A stretch of DNA of 64,000 bases, taken from Lysobacterales bacterium 66-474. GTDB taxonomy: Bacteria; Pseudomonadota; Gammaproteobacteria; Xanthomonadales; Rhodanobacteraceae. The notes under the pieces were generated by a model, which searched no databases, was not told the origin of the DNA, and worked only from the letters and a program-made list of their open reading frames with translations. Position numbers and translations under genes: made by a program. Location: positions 1-64,000 of the forward strand of contig MKWP01000010.1 of NCBI GenBank assembly GCA_001899805.1, written 5' to 3'. Shown piece by piece: positions 11,037 through 20,643 of the stretch; position 1 is the first letter of the stretch; each line of letters opens with the position of its first letter.

Positions 11037-11979
11037 GCTCCAGGTTTTCGCTGGGCACCGACGGTTGTACCGCGGTCGCGCCATGCGGTTGCCAGAAATC
11101 GTAGAAGTTGAACCAGTTGCACGGCGCCTCGCGCAGGTAATGCTCCAGCCGCGCGGCGTAGCGCCCGATGTACGCATCCAGCGCCGCGTTGCGGCCGGTG
11201 CGCGGCAAGTCCACCTGTTCGGCCAGCGTTTCGAACACCAGGTCGTAACGGTTGCCGCCGCGGTACAGGCCCAGGCACAACACCACCGGCACCTTCAGCA
11301 ACGCTGCGATCAGCCACGGCGCCGCCGGGAAAGGCGCATCGGCACCGATGAACCGCGCGTCGCGCATCAATTCGTGCGGTCGCCCGCGATCGCCGAGCAA
11401 GGTGATCATCGCGCCTTCGCCGGCGGCTTCGGACAGCGCCAGCACGATGTCCATGCCTCCGCGCGCGGTGTCGATGACGCTGCCGGACAACTCCGGCGCC
11501 AGTGCTTCCAGCAGTTGCGTCAACGCCGGGGTCTTGCTCTTGTCCATCACCAGCTTGAGCTTGCACTCCGGTCTGCGCGCCGCCAGCACGCGCAGCACCT
11601 CGAAGCTTCCGACGTGCGCACCCAACAGCAGCACGCCCTGGCCGCGATCGAGGTGGCGATGCAGTTCATCCACGCCGCGCAGACCGACGCGGAACCCGTC
11701 GATGCCGCGCGCGAGCAGGAACACGCGGTCGAGGATGGTCGACGCAAACGCGTGGATCAGGCGCATCACCCGCCATGCATTGCCGGGCTGGCCGTCGATG
11801 CGCCGGAAGTAGTCGCGCGCGGCGAGGCGTTCCGGGCCGCGCCGGAAATAGAAGTAAAGCGTGATCGGATACAGGAACAGGCGCGCGAAGCCGCGCCCGA
11901 AATGCAGTCCGATGAAACGGATCAGCCAGATCGCGAACCAGCCGCCGGCTTCCGGACGATCCAGCCAGTGACCGCTCAC
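11020..11979 (-). CDS. LpxL-family lysophospholipid acyltransferase (pigment cluster)
   Basis: The 319-aa product carries the HX4E acyltransferase motif in LLGAHVGSFEVLR and a later LLGDRGRPHELMRDARFIG region, as in lipid A lauroyl/myristoyl transferases. A hydrophobic N-terminal stretch (FAIWLIRFIGLHFG) suggests association with the inner membrane. In such clusters it is proposed to attach the polyene or a fatty acid to a lipid carrier. The start is GTG 11979, overlapping the stop of the ApeI-like gene as GTGA; the 533-aa ORF-track call is overextended. Acceptor and donor are unknown. Confidence 0.83.
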   Translation of the reverse strand: MSGHWLDRPEAGGWFAIWLIRFIGLHFGRGFARLFLYPITLYFYFRRGPERLAARDYFRRIDGQPGNAWRVMRLIHAFASTILDRVFLLARGIDGFRVGLRGVDELHRHLDRGQGVLLLGAHVGSFEVLRVLAARRPECKLKLVMDKSKTPALTQLLEALAPELSGSVIDTARGGMDIVLALSEAAGEGAMITLLGDRGRPHELMRDARFIGADAPFPAAPWLIAALLKVPVVLCLGLYRGGNRYDLVFETLAEQVDLPRTGRNAALDAYIGRYAARLEHYLREAPCNWFNFYDFWQPHGATAVQPSVPSENLEHARVA

Positions 11980-12272
11980 GAACCCGCCCCCAGCGTGCCG
12001 CGCACGAGCGTCGTGCCGTCGGCACGGAGCACGCTGAAGCGCACCCCGGCGGCGTCCTCGCGCAATTCGATCACGGCGTCCTCGTCGGGCAACAATGGAT
12101 GCACGAACTTGGCGTCGAATTGGCTGGCCCGCGTCCCGCGCCACGCCTTCCATGCCGCGGCCACGCGTTCCAGCAGCACCACCCCCGGCACCACCGGGTT
12201 GCCGGGGAAATGGCCGGCCAACGCCGGATGCGACGCTTCGATCCGCAATGCGGTTTGATGCTGTGCGTTCAA
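11976..12272 (-). CDS. ApeI-like small hotdog dehydratase/thioesterase
   Basis: This is a 98-aa hotdog-fold protein with HPALAGHFPGNPVVPGVVLLERV, the FabA/FabZ-like core (HFPGNPVxPGV) with the catalytic His in place. It matches the short ApeI family of aryl-polyene dehydratases. The start is TTG 12272, which overlaps the upstream stop as TTGA; the ORF-track version is much too long and includes antisense or out-of-frame sequence. With the ApeP-like dehydratase this makes two dehydratase subunits in one operon, as in known aryl-polyene systems. TTG start is inferred from the overlap. Confidence 0.78.
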   Translation of the reverse strand: MNAQHQTALRIEASHPALAGHFPGNPVVPGVVLLERVAAAWKAWRGTRASQFDAKFVHPLLPDEDAVIELREDAAGVRFSVLRADGTTLVRGTLGAGS

Positions 12273-12994
12273 GCCGAACCGTCTCCACCGTGAAGCAACG
12301 CCGGCCAGCGCCGCACGACCTGGGCCACGAAGCGGCGCGGATCCGGATGCGGGATCGCCCGCAAATGCCAGCGCCGGAAAAGGTACTCGCCCACGAATGC
12401 CGCCAGCAACAGCGCCCAGCAACCGGCTTCCGGGTACCACGCCAGCAGCGACCCCGGCAGCGCGAACGGCGCACGCATGCCGAACGCCGCCAGCCAGCCG
12501 CCGGGCTGCGCCAGCAGCGCGATCGCAAGCGACAGCACCGCCATCGCGCCGAGCAGGCAGGCCCAGAACACCGTGACCCCGCGCGTGTACGCAGCCACGC
12601 CCGGCAAGGCCAGGCGCGCATCGCCTTCGACGAGGCGCACGAAGCGGGAAATCAGGGGTTCGCGTCCACGCCGCAACGTGCGCGCGAAAAACCATGCCAG
12701 GCTGCCGAGGAACACCACCGGCAATGCCATCATGGCAAGCTGCACGTGTCCCGACAATGCAGGGACCAGCAGCAACGTCGCCAGCACCACCCACGCCAGC
12801 AAGGCCGCCTTGCTGCGCCGCCGCCAGATCGACGGCAGCCACGCCAGCAACAACAGCAGTACCGCGGCGAGGCTCAACGCATGCCGATGCAACAATCCAC
12901 CCGCCAGGGCCAGCGCGCCGCAGGCCAGCAGCATCAGCGCGAGCCAGGGCACGCGTCGTGGCGCATCGGTGCGATGGGTTGCAGCGTCAGGCAT
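12269..12994 (-). CDS. COG4648-like inner-membrane protein, first gene of minus pigment operon
   Basis: The 241-aa polytopic membrane protein has about seven hydrophobic helices (PWLALMLLACGALALAGGLL, ALSLAAVLLLLLAWLPSI, ALLAWVVLATLLLVPAL, and others) and the segment RFVRLVEGDARLALPGVAAYTRGVTVFWACLLG. It resembles the COG4648 proteins that recur in aryl-polyene clusters and whose function is not known. ATG 12994 was chosen because the preceding part of the ORF is antisense to the divergent flavoprotein. It opens the seven-gene minus operon and shares an 85-bp divergent promoter region. Confidence 0.7.
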   Translation of the reverse strand: MPDAATHRTDAPRRVPWLALMLLACGALALAGGLLHRHALSLAAVLLLLLAWLPSIWRRRSKAALLAWVVLATLLLVPALSGHVQLAMMALPVVFLGSLAWFFARTLRRGREPLISRFVRLVEGDARLALPGVAAYTRGVTVFWACLLGAMAVLSLAIALLAQPGGWLAAFGMRAPFALPGSLLAWYPEAGCWALLLAAFVGEYLFRRWHLRAIPHPDPRRFVAQVVRRWPALLHGGDGSA

Positions 12995-12999
12995 TCGCA

Positions 13000-13075
13000 G
13001 GGTCGGCTCGGAAGCGGCGGGCGAGTGTATATGATAGTCGGCCGACCCAGTGGACCCTGAACGGGCCAGGAGCCA
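13000..13075. promoter_or_regulatory. Divergent promoter region of the two pigment transcription units
   Basis: This 85-bp gap between divergent starts contains the only AT-rich stretch nearby, GTGTATATGATAG. TATGAT (13030-13035) could serve as a plus-strand -10 and TATACA, on the other strand, as a minus -10. No convincing -35 is visible on either side. Confidence 0.25.
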
Positions 13076-13079
13076 ACAC

Positions 13080-14402
13080 GTGGACGGGAGCGCCAAGCCC
13101 CCCTTCGATTGCGATGTGCTGGTCGCGGGCGGCGGCCCGGGCGGCTCGACCATTTCCACCTTGCTGGCGCGACGCGGCTGGCGCGTCGCGATGCTGGAGA
13201 AATCCCGCCACCCGCGCTTCCATATCGGCGAATCGTTGCTGCCCGCCAACATCCCGCTGTTCGAGGAAATCGGTGCGCTGGAGAAACTGCGCGCGTTGGG
13301 GCGATTGAAGCTCGGTGCGGATTTCCCGCGCGACGACGGCAGCTACTACACCTTCCGCTTCGACCGCGCACTGGGCGACACGCCGCCCTACGCGTTCCAG
13401 GTCAAGCGCGAGGACATGGACCAGATGCTGTTCGAGCACGCCCGCGCCAACGGCGTGGACGCACGCGAGGAGACCGCGGTCCAGCGCGTCGAGTTCGACG
13501 CCGCCGGCGTCACCGCGCACATCGACGCGGGCGGCGCGAAATCGACGCTGCGTGCGCGCTACCTGGTCGACGCCTCGGGTCGCGACACCCTGCTCGGCAA
13601 GCAGCTGAAGCTGGTCGAACGCAGCGCCGCGCACCAGAGCGCGGCGATGTTCGCGCACTACAGGGGCGTCGCCTGGAACCCCGACGACCCCGGCGGCAAC
13701 ATCATCAGCGTCAACCGCTTCGCGCACGGCTGGGCCTGGTTCATTCCGTTGCCCGACGGCACCACCAGCGTCGGTTGCGTATGCAAACCGGGCTACCTCA
13801 AGACCCGGCAGGGCGCGAACCACGACGACTTCATGGCGAGCACGCTCGCGATCGTGCCGGGCGCCGGGCGCCGCATGGCAGGCGCAGAGCGTGTCACGCC
13901 GGTGCGCTTCACCGGCAACTATTCGTATGCGTGCCGGCGGATGGCCGGCCCGCGCTGGATCCTGGTCGGCGATGCCTGGGCCTTCCTCGACCCGGTGTTT
14001 TCCTCCGGCGTGTTCCTGTCGATGTATTCGGCGCGCCGCGCGCTGGACGTGGTGGACGGCGCCCTGCGCGAACCCGCGCGCGAAGCGCACCTGCAGAATC
14101 GGTACGCGAAACATTTGAGACAAGGCTATGCACGTTTTGCATGGTTCATCTACCGCTTCAACTCACCGGTGATGAAGGCGCTGTTCGCCGACCCGCGCAA
14201 CGTGATGCAGGTGGAACAGGGCGTGATCTCGATGCTGGCCGGCGACGTGTTCGACAACCGGCAGGTACTGTCGAAATTGCGCGTCTTCAAGACCATCTAT
14301 GCGATCGCGTCCCTGATCAACCTGCGACGCTGGGCCGCCGACCGCTTCGACCGCCACCGCCAGAACCGCATGCGCGTGGCGGCCGACGCCGCACCCGAAT
14401 GA
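13080..14402 (+). CDS. FAD-dependent tryptophan-halogenase-like oxidoreductase (second copy)
   Basis: This is a 440-aa flavoprotein with VLVAGGGPGGSTISTLLARRG (FAD Rossmann), FHIGESLLPANIPLFEEIG (typical of flavin-dependent halogenases), GWAWFIPLPDG (the WxWxIP element, about residue 217) and LVGDAWAFLDPVFSSGV (about 296). It differs from the first copy in length and in having His rather than Lys before IGES, so the two are distant paralogs. The start is GTG 13080, with AGGAG 7 nt upstream; the ORF track begins at an upstream GTG. It is divergent from the minus operon and followed after 7 nt by a hydrolase. Substrate unknown. Confidence 0.83.
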   Translation: MDGSAKPPFDCDVLVAGGGPGGSTISTLLARRGWRVAMLEKSRHPRFHIGESLLPANIPLFEEIGALEKLRALGRLKLGADFPRDDGSYYTFRFDRALGDTPPYAFQVKREDMDQMLFEHARANGVDAREETAVQRVEFDAAGVTAHIDAGGAKSTLRARYLVDASGRDTLLGKQLKLVERSAAHQSAAMFAHYRGVAWNPDDPGGNIISVNRFAHGWAWFIPLPDGTTSVGCVCKPGYLKTRQGANHDDFMASTLAIVPGAGRRMAGAERVTPVRFTGNYSYACRRMAGPRWILVGDAWAFLDPVFSSGVFLSMYSARRALDVVDGALREPAREAHLQNRYAKHLRQGYARFAWFIYRFNSPVMKALFADPRNVMQVEQGVISMLAGDVFDNRQVLSKLRVFKTIYAIASLINLRRWAADRFDRHRQNRMRVAADAAPE

Positions 14403-14409
14403 GCGCGGC

Positions 14410-15264
14410 GTGAGCGATCCCGTCGAACTCAGGGTGGCGACGGCAAGCGGCGCACTCGCCGCGCTGCAGTGGGGCGATGCTGCCGCGCCGCCGCTGCTGG
14501 CGCTGCATGGCTGGCTCGACAATGCGGCGAGCTTCACGCGCCTCGCGCCGTTCTTGTCCAGGCAGCGCAGCGTGATCGCGCTGGACCTGCCGGGCCACGG
14601 CCGTTCCGCGCACCTGCCCGAACACGCGCACCGTTACCACGTGGTCGACCAGGTGGACGCCGTGCTCGACTTCGCGGATGCGCTGGGGCTCGACCGTTTC
14701 GATCTGCTGGGCCATTCGCTCGGCGCGGGCATCGCCTCGCTCACCGCCGCGGCGGCGCCGACACGCATCGAACGACTGTTGCTGATCGAAGGACTCGGCA
14801 CCCTCGCCGACGACGACGCGCGCGTGCTGGTGCGCTGGCGCGATGCCCATGCGCAGCGCAACACCAACCGCCGCACCGCGCGCGTATTCCCGTCCATCGA
14901 AGATGCCAATGCGGCACGGGTCGCCGCCGGCGGGCTGGAACCCGACGAAGCGCGTCCCATCGTCATCCGCAACCTGCGCGAGACCGACGGTGGCTACATG
15001 TGGCGCAGCGATCCACGCCTTCGCCTCGCCACGCCGCTGCGCATCGACGAAGCACAGACACGCCGTCTGCTCGCCGGCATCACGGCCCCGACCCTGCTGC
15101 TGCTCGCCGAACCCGCAACGCCGTACCTGCCCAGCGCGATGATCGAGGCACGCGCCGCTTGCGTCCCGGGGATCCGCGTCGAACACGTGGCGGGGCCGCA
15201 CCACCTGCATGTCCATCATCCGGCCGAGGTCGCCGCACGCCTGTCGGCGCTGCTGGACGCGTAG
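14410..15264 (+). CDS. Alpha/beta hydrolase
   Basis: This is a 284-aa alpha/beta-fold hydrolase. The oxyanion region is LLALHGWLDNAASF, the nucleophile elbow GHSLGAG (Ser about 102), and a C-terminal GPHHLHVHHP supplies the catalytic His. The acid is probably in the segment before it. The start is GTG 14410, 7 nt after the flavoprotein stop, so the two genes are likely co-transcribed. It could release or edit acyl intermediates of the adjacent pathway, but nothing in the sequence fixes a substrate. Confidence 0.82.
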   Translation: MSDPVELRVATASGALAALQWGDAAAPPLLALHGWLDNAASFTRLAPFLSRQRSVIALDLPGHGRSAHLPEHAHRYHVVDQVDAVLDFADALGLDRFDLLGHSLGAGIASLTAAAAPTRIERLLLIEGLGTLADDDARVLVRWRDAHAQRNTNRRTARVFPSIEDANAARVAAGGLEPDEARPIVIRNLRETDGGYMWRSDPRLRLATPLRIDEAQTRRLLAGITAPTLLLLAEPATPYLPSAMIEARAACVPGIRVEHVAGPHHLHVHHPAEVAARLSALLDA

Positions 15265-15298
15265 TCCTCCCGCCTTCATCCTGCGCAACGCATCGAAT

Positions 15299-15318
15299 CC
15301 GGCCTTGAGAAAGGCCGG
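15299..15318 (+). terminator. Hairpin after hydrolase gene
   Basis: CCGGCCTT-GAGA-AAGGCCGG is a perfect 8-bp stem with a GNRA loop, 34 nt after the hydrolase stop. No T-run follows, so it may be a processing or stabilising hairpin rather than an intrinsic terminator. Confidence 0.35.
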
Positions 15319-15359
15319 GCCGGACGGCACGTTGTGTAAACGGACCGTGGAGCGCGTGC

Positions 15360-16115
15360 ATGAGTTGGCTGGACTGGTTGCCCGGGCGCCGCCCGCCGCC
15401 ACCGATCGAGGATGCGCTGTGGCGCGATGCACTGGCCGCGTGTCCGCTGGCACGCCGTCTGTCCGCGGATGACCGGCAACAGTTGCGCGCGCTGGCCGCA
15501 CGATTCCTGCAGCGCAAACGCTTCTACGCGAACGGCCTGGAACTGGACGCGTTGCAACGATTGCTGATCGCGATGCAGGCTTGTATCCCGATCCTGCACG
15601 TGGGTTTCCGCGCGCTGCGTGGCTGGACCGGCGTGATCGTGTATCCGGGCGAATTCAAGGCGCGCCACCAACACCACGACGCCAGCACCGGCGTGATCAC
15701 CGAAGGCGACCGCGTCCTGAGCGGCGAGGCCTGGCACATCGGCCCGCTGGTGTTGTCATGGGCGGCGGTGCAGCAGGACCTCGCGCAACCGTGGGACGGC
15801 TACAACGTGGTCGCGCACGAGATCGCGCACAAGCTGGACATGCTGGATGGCCCGCCCGACGGCGTGCCGCCGTTGCCGCGCGGCATGTCGCGACGCCGCT
15901 GGATCGAGGTGTTCCAGCGCGCCTACGATCGCCTCGCGCATGACGTGCACCGCGGCCACGCGACCTTGATCGACGAGTACGCCGCCACCGATGCCGGCGA
16001 ATACTTCGCGGTGGTCAGCGAATTGCATTTCTCCGATCCGGCGCAGCTCGATCGTGCTGAACCCGACGTTGCGGGATTGCTGCGCGCCTACTACGGCCCG
16101 TCGCCTGCGGCATGA
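15360..16115 (+). CDS. mtfA: MtfA-like zinc peptidase (Mlc/DgsA anti-repressor family)
   Basis: The 251-aa product has the metallopeptidase helix VVAHEIAHKLDMLDG (HEXXH about residue 153) plus the downstream AGEYFAVVSELHF, which supplies the third metal ligand. E. coli MtfA binds the glucose repressor Mlc and has aminopeptidase activity. The usual N-terminal WLPGRRP...DALWRDALAACPLARRLS is also seen. It stands alone between the pigment locus and hemB and converges on hemB. Regulation by Mlc in this organism is not shown. Confidence 0.9.
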   Translation: MSWLDWLPGRRPPPPIEDALWRDALAACPLARRLSADDRQQLRALAARFLQRKRFYANGLELDALQRLLIAMQACIPILHVGFRALRGWTGVIVYPGEFKARHQHHDASTGVITEGDRVLSGEAWHIGPLVLSWAAVQQDLAQPWDGYNVVAHEIAHKLDMLDGPPDGVPPLPRGMSRRRWIEVFQRAYDRLAHDVHRGHATLIDEYAATDAGEYFAVVSELHFSDPAQLDRAEPDVAGLLRAYYGPSPAA

Positions 16116-16118
16116 TTG

Positions 16119-16225
16119 TGCGATCGTCCTTGATCGCTGCACTACCAATCGCCATGCGAATTGGACCGGTTCGCTTGATTCAAGGCCAGAACGGGCTGCC
16201 CTGCCCTGACTTTCCACAACAGCCG
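16119..16225. repeat. Intergenic repeat family D, copy 1
   Basis: The convergent mtfA/hemB gap contains TGCGATCGTCCTTGATCGCTGC at the left and CCTGACTTTCCACAACAGCCGCTTCG at the right. Both ends recur, diverged, at 41910-42060. The middle is not conserved between copies. Confidence 0.55.
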
Positions 16226-16250
16226 CTTCGCACGAACACCTGAGAGCGGA

Positions 16251-17342
<1,092 letters not shown>

Positions 17343-17409
17343 TCAAGTCTGTCCCCGTTCGGTCGATAGGCTGAACAAGACGTTCTGCAGTCATGCCCAG
17401 GTCAGGTGC

Positions 17410-17438
17410 TTGCAGTTAAATTACAGTTAATGCACAAT
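17410..17438 (+). promoter_or_regulatory. Candidate sigma70 promoter upstream of band-7 gene
   Basis: TTGCAG (17410-17415), a 17-nt spacer and CACAAT (17433-17438) lie in an unusually AT-rich stretch (TTAAATTACAGTTAAT) 68 nt before the ATG. Spacing is ideal; the -10 is imperfect. Confidence 0.4.
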
Positions 17439-17506
17439 CGCTTCCAAGTGATGTGCAAGTTTCCGAAGGTCAAAACTCCAATTTGAACCCAAACTGCTGA
17501 TATCAC

Positions 17507-17986
17507 ATGATTTCCTCACTGGCCATCCTCCTGATTCTCGCGCTGCTCGCCATCGTGGCGATGTCAAGCATCAAGCGCATTCCGGAAGGCCAGGTCTACA
17601 CGTTGCGGCGGCTGGGCAAACCGGCCGGCATCCTGACCGCAGGCACGCATCTGGTGGTGCCGCTGGTCGAACGCATCGCCCACAAGATCAGCATCACCGG
17701 CTACACGCTCGCCGTCGACGAACGCCTCGAACGTGAAGCGGATGCACGTACCCTGCGCGGCCGTGTCTGGTGGCAGGTGCTCGATCCCGAGCGCGCGGAT
17801 TCGGTGATCGACCGCGCCGACGATTTGATTCGCCTGCGCCTGCGCGATGCCTTGCAAGACGTCGGCAGCGAGAGCGTCGATCCGGACTTGCGTGCGCGCA
17901 ACCAACGCATCAAACAAACCTTGAACGGCAGCTTGCGCGAGCGCGGCGTGCTGGTGACGCGGGTGGAACTGGACCTCGCCGCGTAA
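17507..17986 (+). CDS. Short SPFH/band-7 domain membrane protein
   Basis: The 159-aa product has an N-terminal TM helix (ISSLAILLILALLAIVAMS) followed by a band-7/stomatin-like domain (RIPEGQVYTLRRLGKPAGILTAGTHLVVPLVERIAHKISITGYTL). It ends soon after the SPFH fold and lacks the long coiled-coil tail of flotillins and HflK/C. Members organise membrane microdomains or regulate proteases; no partner is encoded next to it. A terminator hairpin follows closely, so it is a single-gene unit. Confidence 0.8.
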   Translation: MISSLAILLILALLAIVAMSSIKRIPEGQVYTLRRLGKPAGILTAGTHLVVPLVERIAHKISITGYTLAVDERLEREADARTLRGRVWWQVLDPERADSVIDRADDLIRLRLRDALQDVGSESVDPDLRARNQRIKQTLNGSLRERGVLVTRVELDLAA

Positions 17987-18012
17987 TTCAGGGACTGCCA
18001 GGGAGAAACGGT

Positions 18013-18040
18013 GAGCCCGCGCATGCGGGCTCCTGTTTTA
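18013..18040 (+). terminator. Rho-independent terminator after band-7 gene
   Basis: GAGCCCGC-GCAT-GCGGGCTC (18013-18032) is an 8-bp perfect stem with a 4-nt loop followed by CTGTTTTA, 27 nt after the stop. Confidence 0.75.
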
Positions 18041-18055
18041 GCGGAACCGCGAACG

Positions 18056-18137
18056 CCCTGCTGCGCTCGACAGCTTGGCCGTCGGCGCTGCTCGCCATGC
18101 TCACGTACTGCGTGTACGCTCCGCTGGCTGCGCTGCG
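18056..18137. repeat. Intergenic repeat family C, copy 1
   Basis: The stretch CCATGCTCACGTACTGCGTGTACGCTCC and its flanks occur in inverted orientation at 27838-27915 with few differences. The core CGTAC-ACGCA-GTACG forms a small hairpin. It fills most of the gap before rsmG. Confidence 0.75.
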
Positions 18138-18203
18138 GCGTCGGCCAATCTGTCATCGCTCGCAACGGGCCTTCAGCGGTTCCGTCAAGCCAGCCTGATC
18201 AGC

Positions 18204-18863
18204 ATGGAAAATCAGAGAACAGCCCTTGCCATCGCACGCCGTCTCGGCGGCGGCCTTGCCACGATGCAGCTTGATGTTCCTGCAGACGTGCAGGTGAAGT
18301 TGCTTGCGTACCTGGATTTGCTGGCGCGCTGGAACCGCACCTACAACCTGACGGCGGTGCGCGATCCCGCAGAAATGGTGTCGCGGCACTTGCTGGATTC
18401 GTTGGCGGTGTTGCCATTCGTGCGGGGAACGACGTTGGCTGACTTGGGCAGCGGCGCCGGGCTGCCCGGCATTCCGTTGGCGATCGCGCAGCCGGACCTC
18501 CGCGTCACGCTGGTCGAGAGCAACGGCAAAAAGGCGCGATTCCTGCGCGAATCCGTGCGCAGCTTGCCGCTGGCCAATGTCCGCGTGGAACAGTCGCGGG
18601 TACAGGACACCACCGGCAAGTTCGACACCGTCACCGCGCGCGCTTTCGCCAGCCTCACCGCCATGCTGGCGTGGGGCGGGCATTTGCTGGCGAACGACGG
18701 CCGCTGGCTGGCCTTGAAGGGCCACGCCGATCCTGCCGAAATCGCAGCCGTGCCGGATGATTTCCGCCTCGTGGCGGTGCATCCGCTGACGGTACCGGGT
18801 GTCGGTGGCGAGCGTTGCGTGGTCGAATTGGCCCGCGCCCGGTCCGCGTCGATGCTAGGCTAA
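18204..18863 (+). CDS. rsmG: 16S rRNA (guanine(527)-N7)-methyltransferase
   Basis: RsmG (GidB) methylates G527 of 16S rRNA using S-adenosylmethionine. The 219-aa product has YLDLLARWNRTYNLTAVRDPAEMVSRHLLDSLAVLPF, then the SAM motif LADLGSGAGLPGIPLAIAQP and VTLVESNGKKARFLRE. ATG 18204 was chosen because the upstream part of the ORF-track call is the intergenic repeat. It precedes parA-parB, the classic gidB-parA-parB arrangement; mnmG (gidA), often upstream, is absent here. Confidence 0.95.
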   Translation: MENQRTALAIARRLGGGLATMQLDVPADVQVKLLAYLDLLARWNRTYNLTAVRDPAEMVSRHLLDSLAVLPFVRGTTLADLGSGAGLPGIPLAIAQPDLRVTLVESNGKKARFLRESVRSLPLANVRVEQSRVQDTTGKFDTVTARAFASLTAMLAWGGHLLANDGRWLALKGHADPAEIAAVPDDFRLVAVHPLTVPGVGGERCVVELARARSASMLG

Positions 18864-18936
18864 TGGGTCCCGGCGCGCGCCTGACTTGGCTCGCGGCGGT
18901 TCCCGAGGGGTTTCCTGCACGATTTCCGGTCCGCCC

Positions 18937-19773
18937 ATGACGCGTATCATCGCCATCGCCAACCAGAAGGGCGGCGTCGGCAAAACCACCACCGCCGTCA
19001 ACCTCGCCGCCGCGCTGGCGGAGACGAAACGCCGCATCCTGCTGGTCGATCTCGACCCGCAGGGCAACGCCACTTCCTCCTCGGGCGTGGACAAGCGCAC
19101 CGCCAAGCCGAACGGTTGCGAAGTGCTGCTGGAAGAAGCGCCGATCGAGGATGCGATCATCACGACCGAAGCCGGCTTCGACCTGTTGCCCGGCAACCGC
19201 GACCTGACCGCCGCGGAAATCAAGCTCGCCGATGCCATCGCGCGCGAACAGCGTCTCAAGGAACAACTCGCCAAACTCGACGACCGTTACCAGATCATCC
19301 TGATCGACTGCCCGCCCTCGCTGCACCTGCTGACCCTGAACGCACTGGCTGCCGCCGACAGCGTGTTGATCCCGGTGCAATGCGAATCGATGGCGCTGGA
19401 AGGCCTGACCGACCTGCTCGACACCATCAAGGCCGTGCGCAAGCGACTGAACCCGGATCTCGAAGTCGAGGGCCTGCTGCGCACCATGTTCGACGTGCGC
19501 ACCGCGCTCGGCAACGACGTCTCGGCGGAACTGTCGAAGCACTTCGGCGACAAGGTGCTGCGCTCGGTGGTGCCGCGCAACGTTCGCCTCGCCGAAGCGC
19601 CCAGCCACGGCAAGCCGATCAACCTGTACGACCGCGAATCGCGCGGCGCCATCGCCTACCTCGGCCTCGCCGGCGAAATGATCCGCCGCTCGGGCGGCGC
19701 TGCCGGCGGACATTCGCCGCCGCCTCCACCGTCCGATCAGCCGCGCACTCCCTTGATGAAGGTATCCGCATGA
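18937..19773 (+). CDS. parA: Chromosome-partitioning ATPase ParA (Soj)
   Basis: The 278-aa Walker-type ATPase has the deviant Walker A NQKGGVGKTTTAVNLA, VDLDPQGNATSS (A') and IILIDCPPSLHLLTLNAL (Walker B). There is no N-terminal helix-turn-helix, so it is the chromosomal Soj-like class. Together with ParB and parS it segregates the origin region. A Pro-rich tail (HSPPPPPSDQPRTP) follows the domain. ATG 18937 was chosen from the conserved MTRIIAIANQKGGVGK start. It overlaps parB by ATGA. Confidence 0.97.
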   Translation: MTRIIAIANQKGGVGKTTTAVNLAAALAETKRRILLVDLDPQGNATSSSGVDKRTAKPNGCEVLLEEAPIEDAIITTEAGFDLLPGNRDLTAAEIKLADAIAREQRLKEQLAKLDDRYQIILIDCPPSLHLLTLNALAAADSVLIPVQCESMALEGLTDLLDTIKAVRKRLNPDLEVEGLLRTMFDVRTALGNDVSAELSKHFGDKVLRSVVPRNVRLAEAPSHGKPINLYDRESRGAIAYLGLAGEMIRRSGGAAGGHSPPPPPSDQPRTPLMKVSA

Positions 19774-20636
19774 GCGCAGCCAAGCGCCGGGGCCTCGGGG
19801 CCCGAGACCTCGACGTGCTGCTCGGCACGCCCGACTCCGACTCGGCACCGGAAACGGGCGAGGCCCTTGCCAGCATCGCGGTCGCATCGATCCGGCCCGG
19901 CCAGTACCAGCCGCGTCATCACTTCGACGAGGCGGCGCTGGAGGAACTGGCGGCGTCGATCAAGGCGCAAGGCCTGATCCAGCCCATCGTGGTGCGCGAC
20001 GTCGGGCGCGGCCAATACGAACTGGTCGCCGGCGAACGCCGCTGGCGCGCCGCGAAGATCGCCGGGCTCGCCGAAATCCCGGCGGTGGTGCGCGACATCC
20101 CTGCGCAATCGGTGCTCGCGGTCGCGCTGATCGAGAACATCCAGCGCGAGGAATTGACTGCACTGGAGGAAGCCCACGCGCTGCGTCGCCTGATCGACGA
20201 ATTCAGGCTCAGCCAGCAACAAGCGGCCGACGCGGTCGGCCGCTCGCGCGCCGCGGTCGCGAATCTGCTGCGTTTGCTGGAGCTGCCCGAAGCGATCCGC
20301 GAATTGCTGGATGAAGGCCGCATCGACATGGGCCACGCGCGCGCGCTGCTGACGCTGCCCGCGGCGCGTGCGATTGCGCTTGCGGAAAAAGCCGCCGACA
20401 AGGGCTGGTCGGTGCGCGAGCTGGAACAAGCGGTGCGCCTCGCACAGTTGCCCGGATCCTCCGGCAAAGCGAAGGCACGCAATGCTGATCCCGATATCGC
20501 GTCGCTGGAACGCGAGCTTTCCGACAAGCTCGGCACCCGCGTCGAAATCGCGCAGGGCAAGGGCAAGCGCGGCAAGCTGGTGATCCACTACCACAACGCC
20601 GACGCGCTCGAAGGCATCCTCGAAAAATTGAGGTAG
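19770..20636 (+). CDS. parB: Chromosome-partitioning protein ParB
   Basis: The 288-aa CTP-binding, parS-binding protein begins with KRRGLGARDLDVLLG. The ParB N-terminal domain contains IRPGQYQPRHHFDEAALEELAASIKAQGLIQPIVVR, YELVAGERRWRAAKIAGL (the CTP/GERR motif) and ALIENIQREELTALEEAHAL. A helix-turn-helix follows (LSQQQAADAVGRSRAAVANLLRLLEL), then a C-terminal dimerisation domain. ATG 19770 overlaps the parA stop. I saw no TGTTNCACGTGNAACA-type parS site in the window. Confidence 0.97.
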   Translation: MSAAKRRGLGARDLDVLLGTPDSDSAPETGEALASIAVASIRPGQYQPRHHFDEAALEELAASIKAQGLIQPIVVRDVGRGQYELVAGERRWRAAKIAGLAEIPAVVRDIPAQSVLAVALIENIQREELTALEEAHALRRLIDEFRLSQQQAADAVGRSRAAVANLLRLLELPEAIRELLDEGRIDMGHARALLTLPAARAIALAEKAADKGWSVRELEQAVRLAQLPGSSGKAKARNADPDIASLERELSDKLGTRVEIAQGKGKRGKLVIHYHNADALEGILEKLR

Positions 20637-20643
20637 CGTGGGA

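Noticed and set aside
14634-14653. GTTACCACGTGGTCGA as a parS site
   Set aside because: Only the inner ACCACGTGGT is symmetric; the flanks do not match TGTTNCACGTGNAACA, and it lies inside the hydrolase gene.
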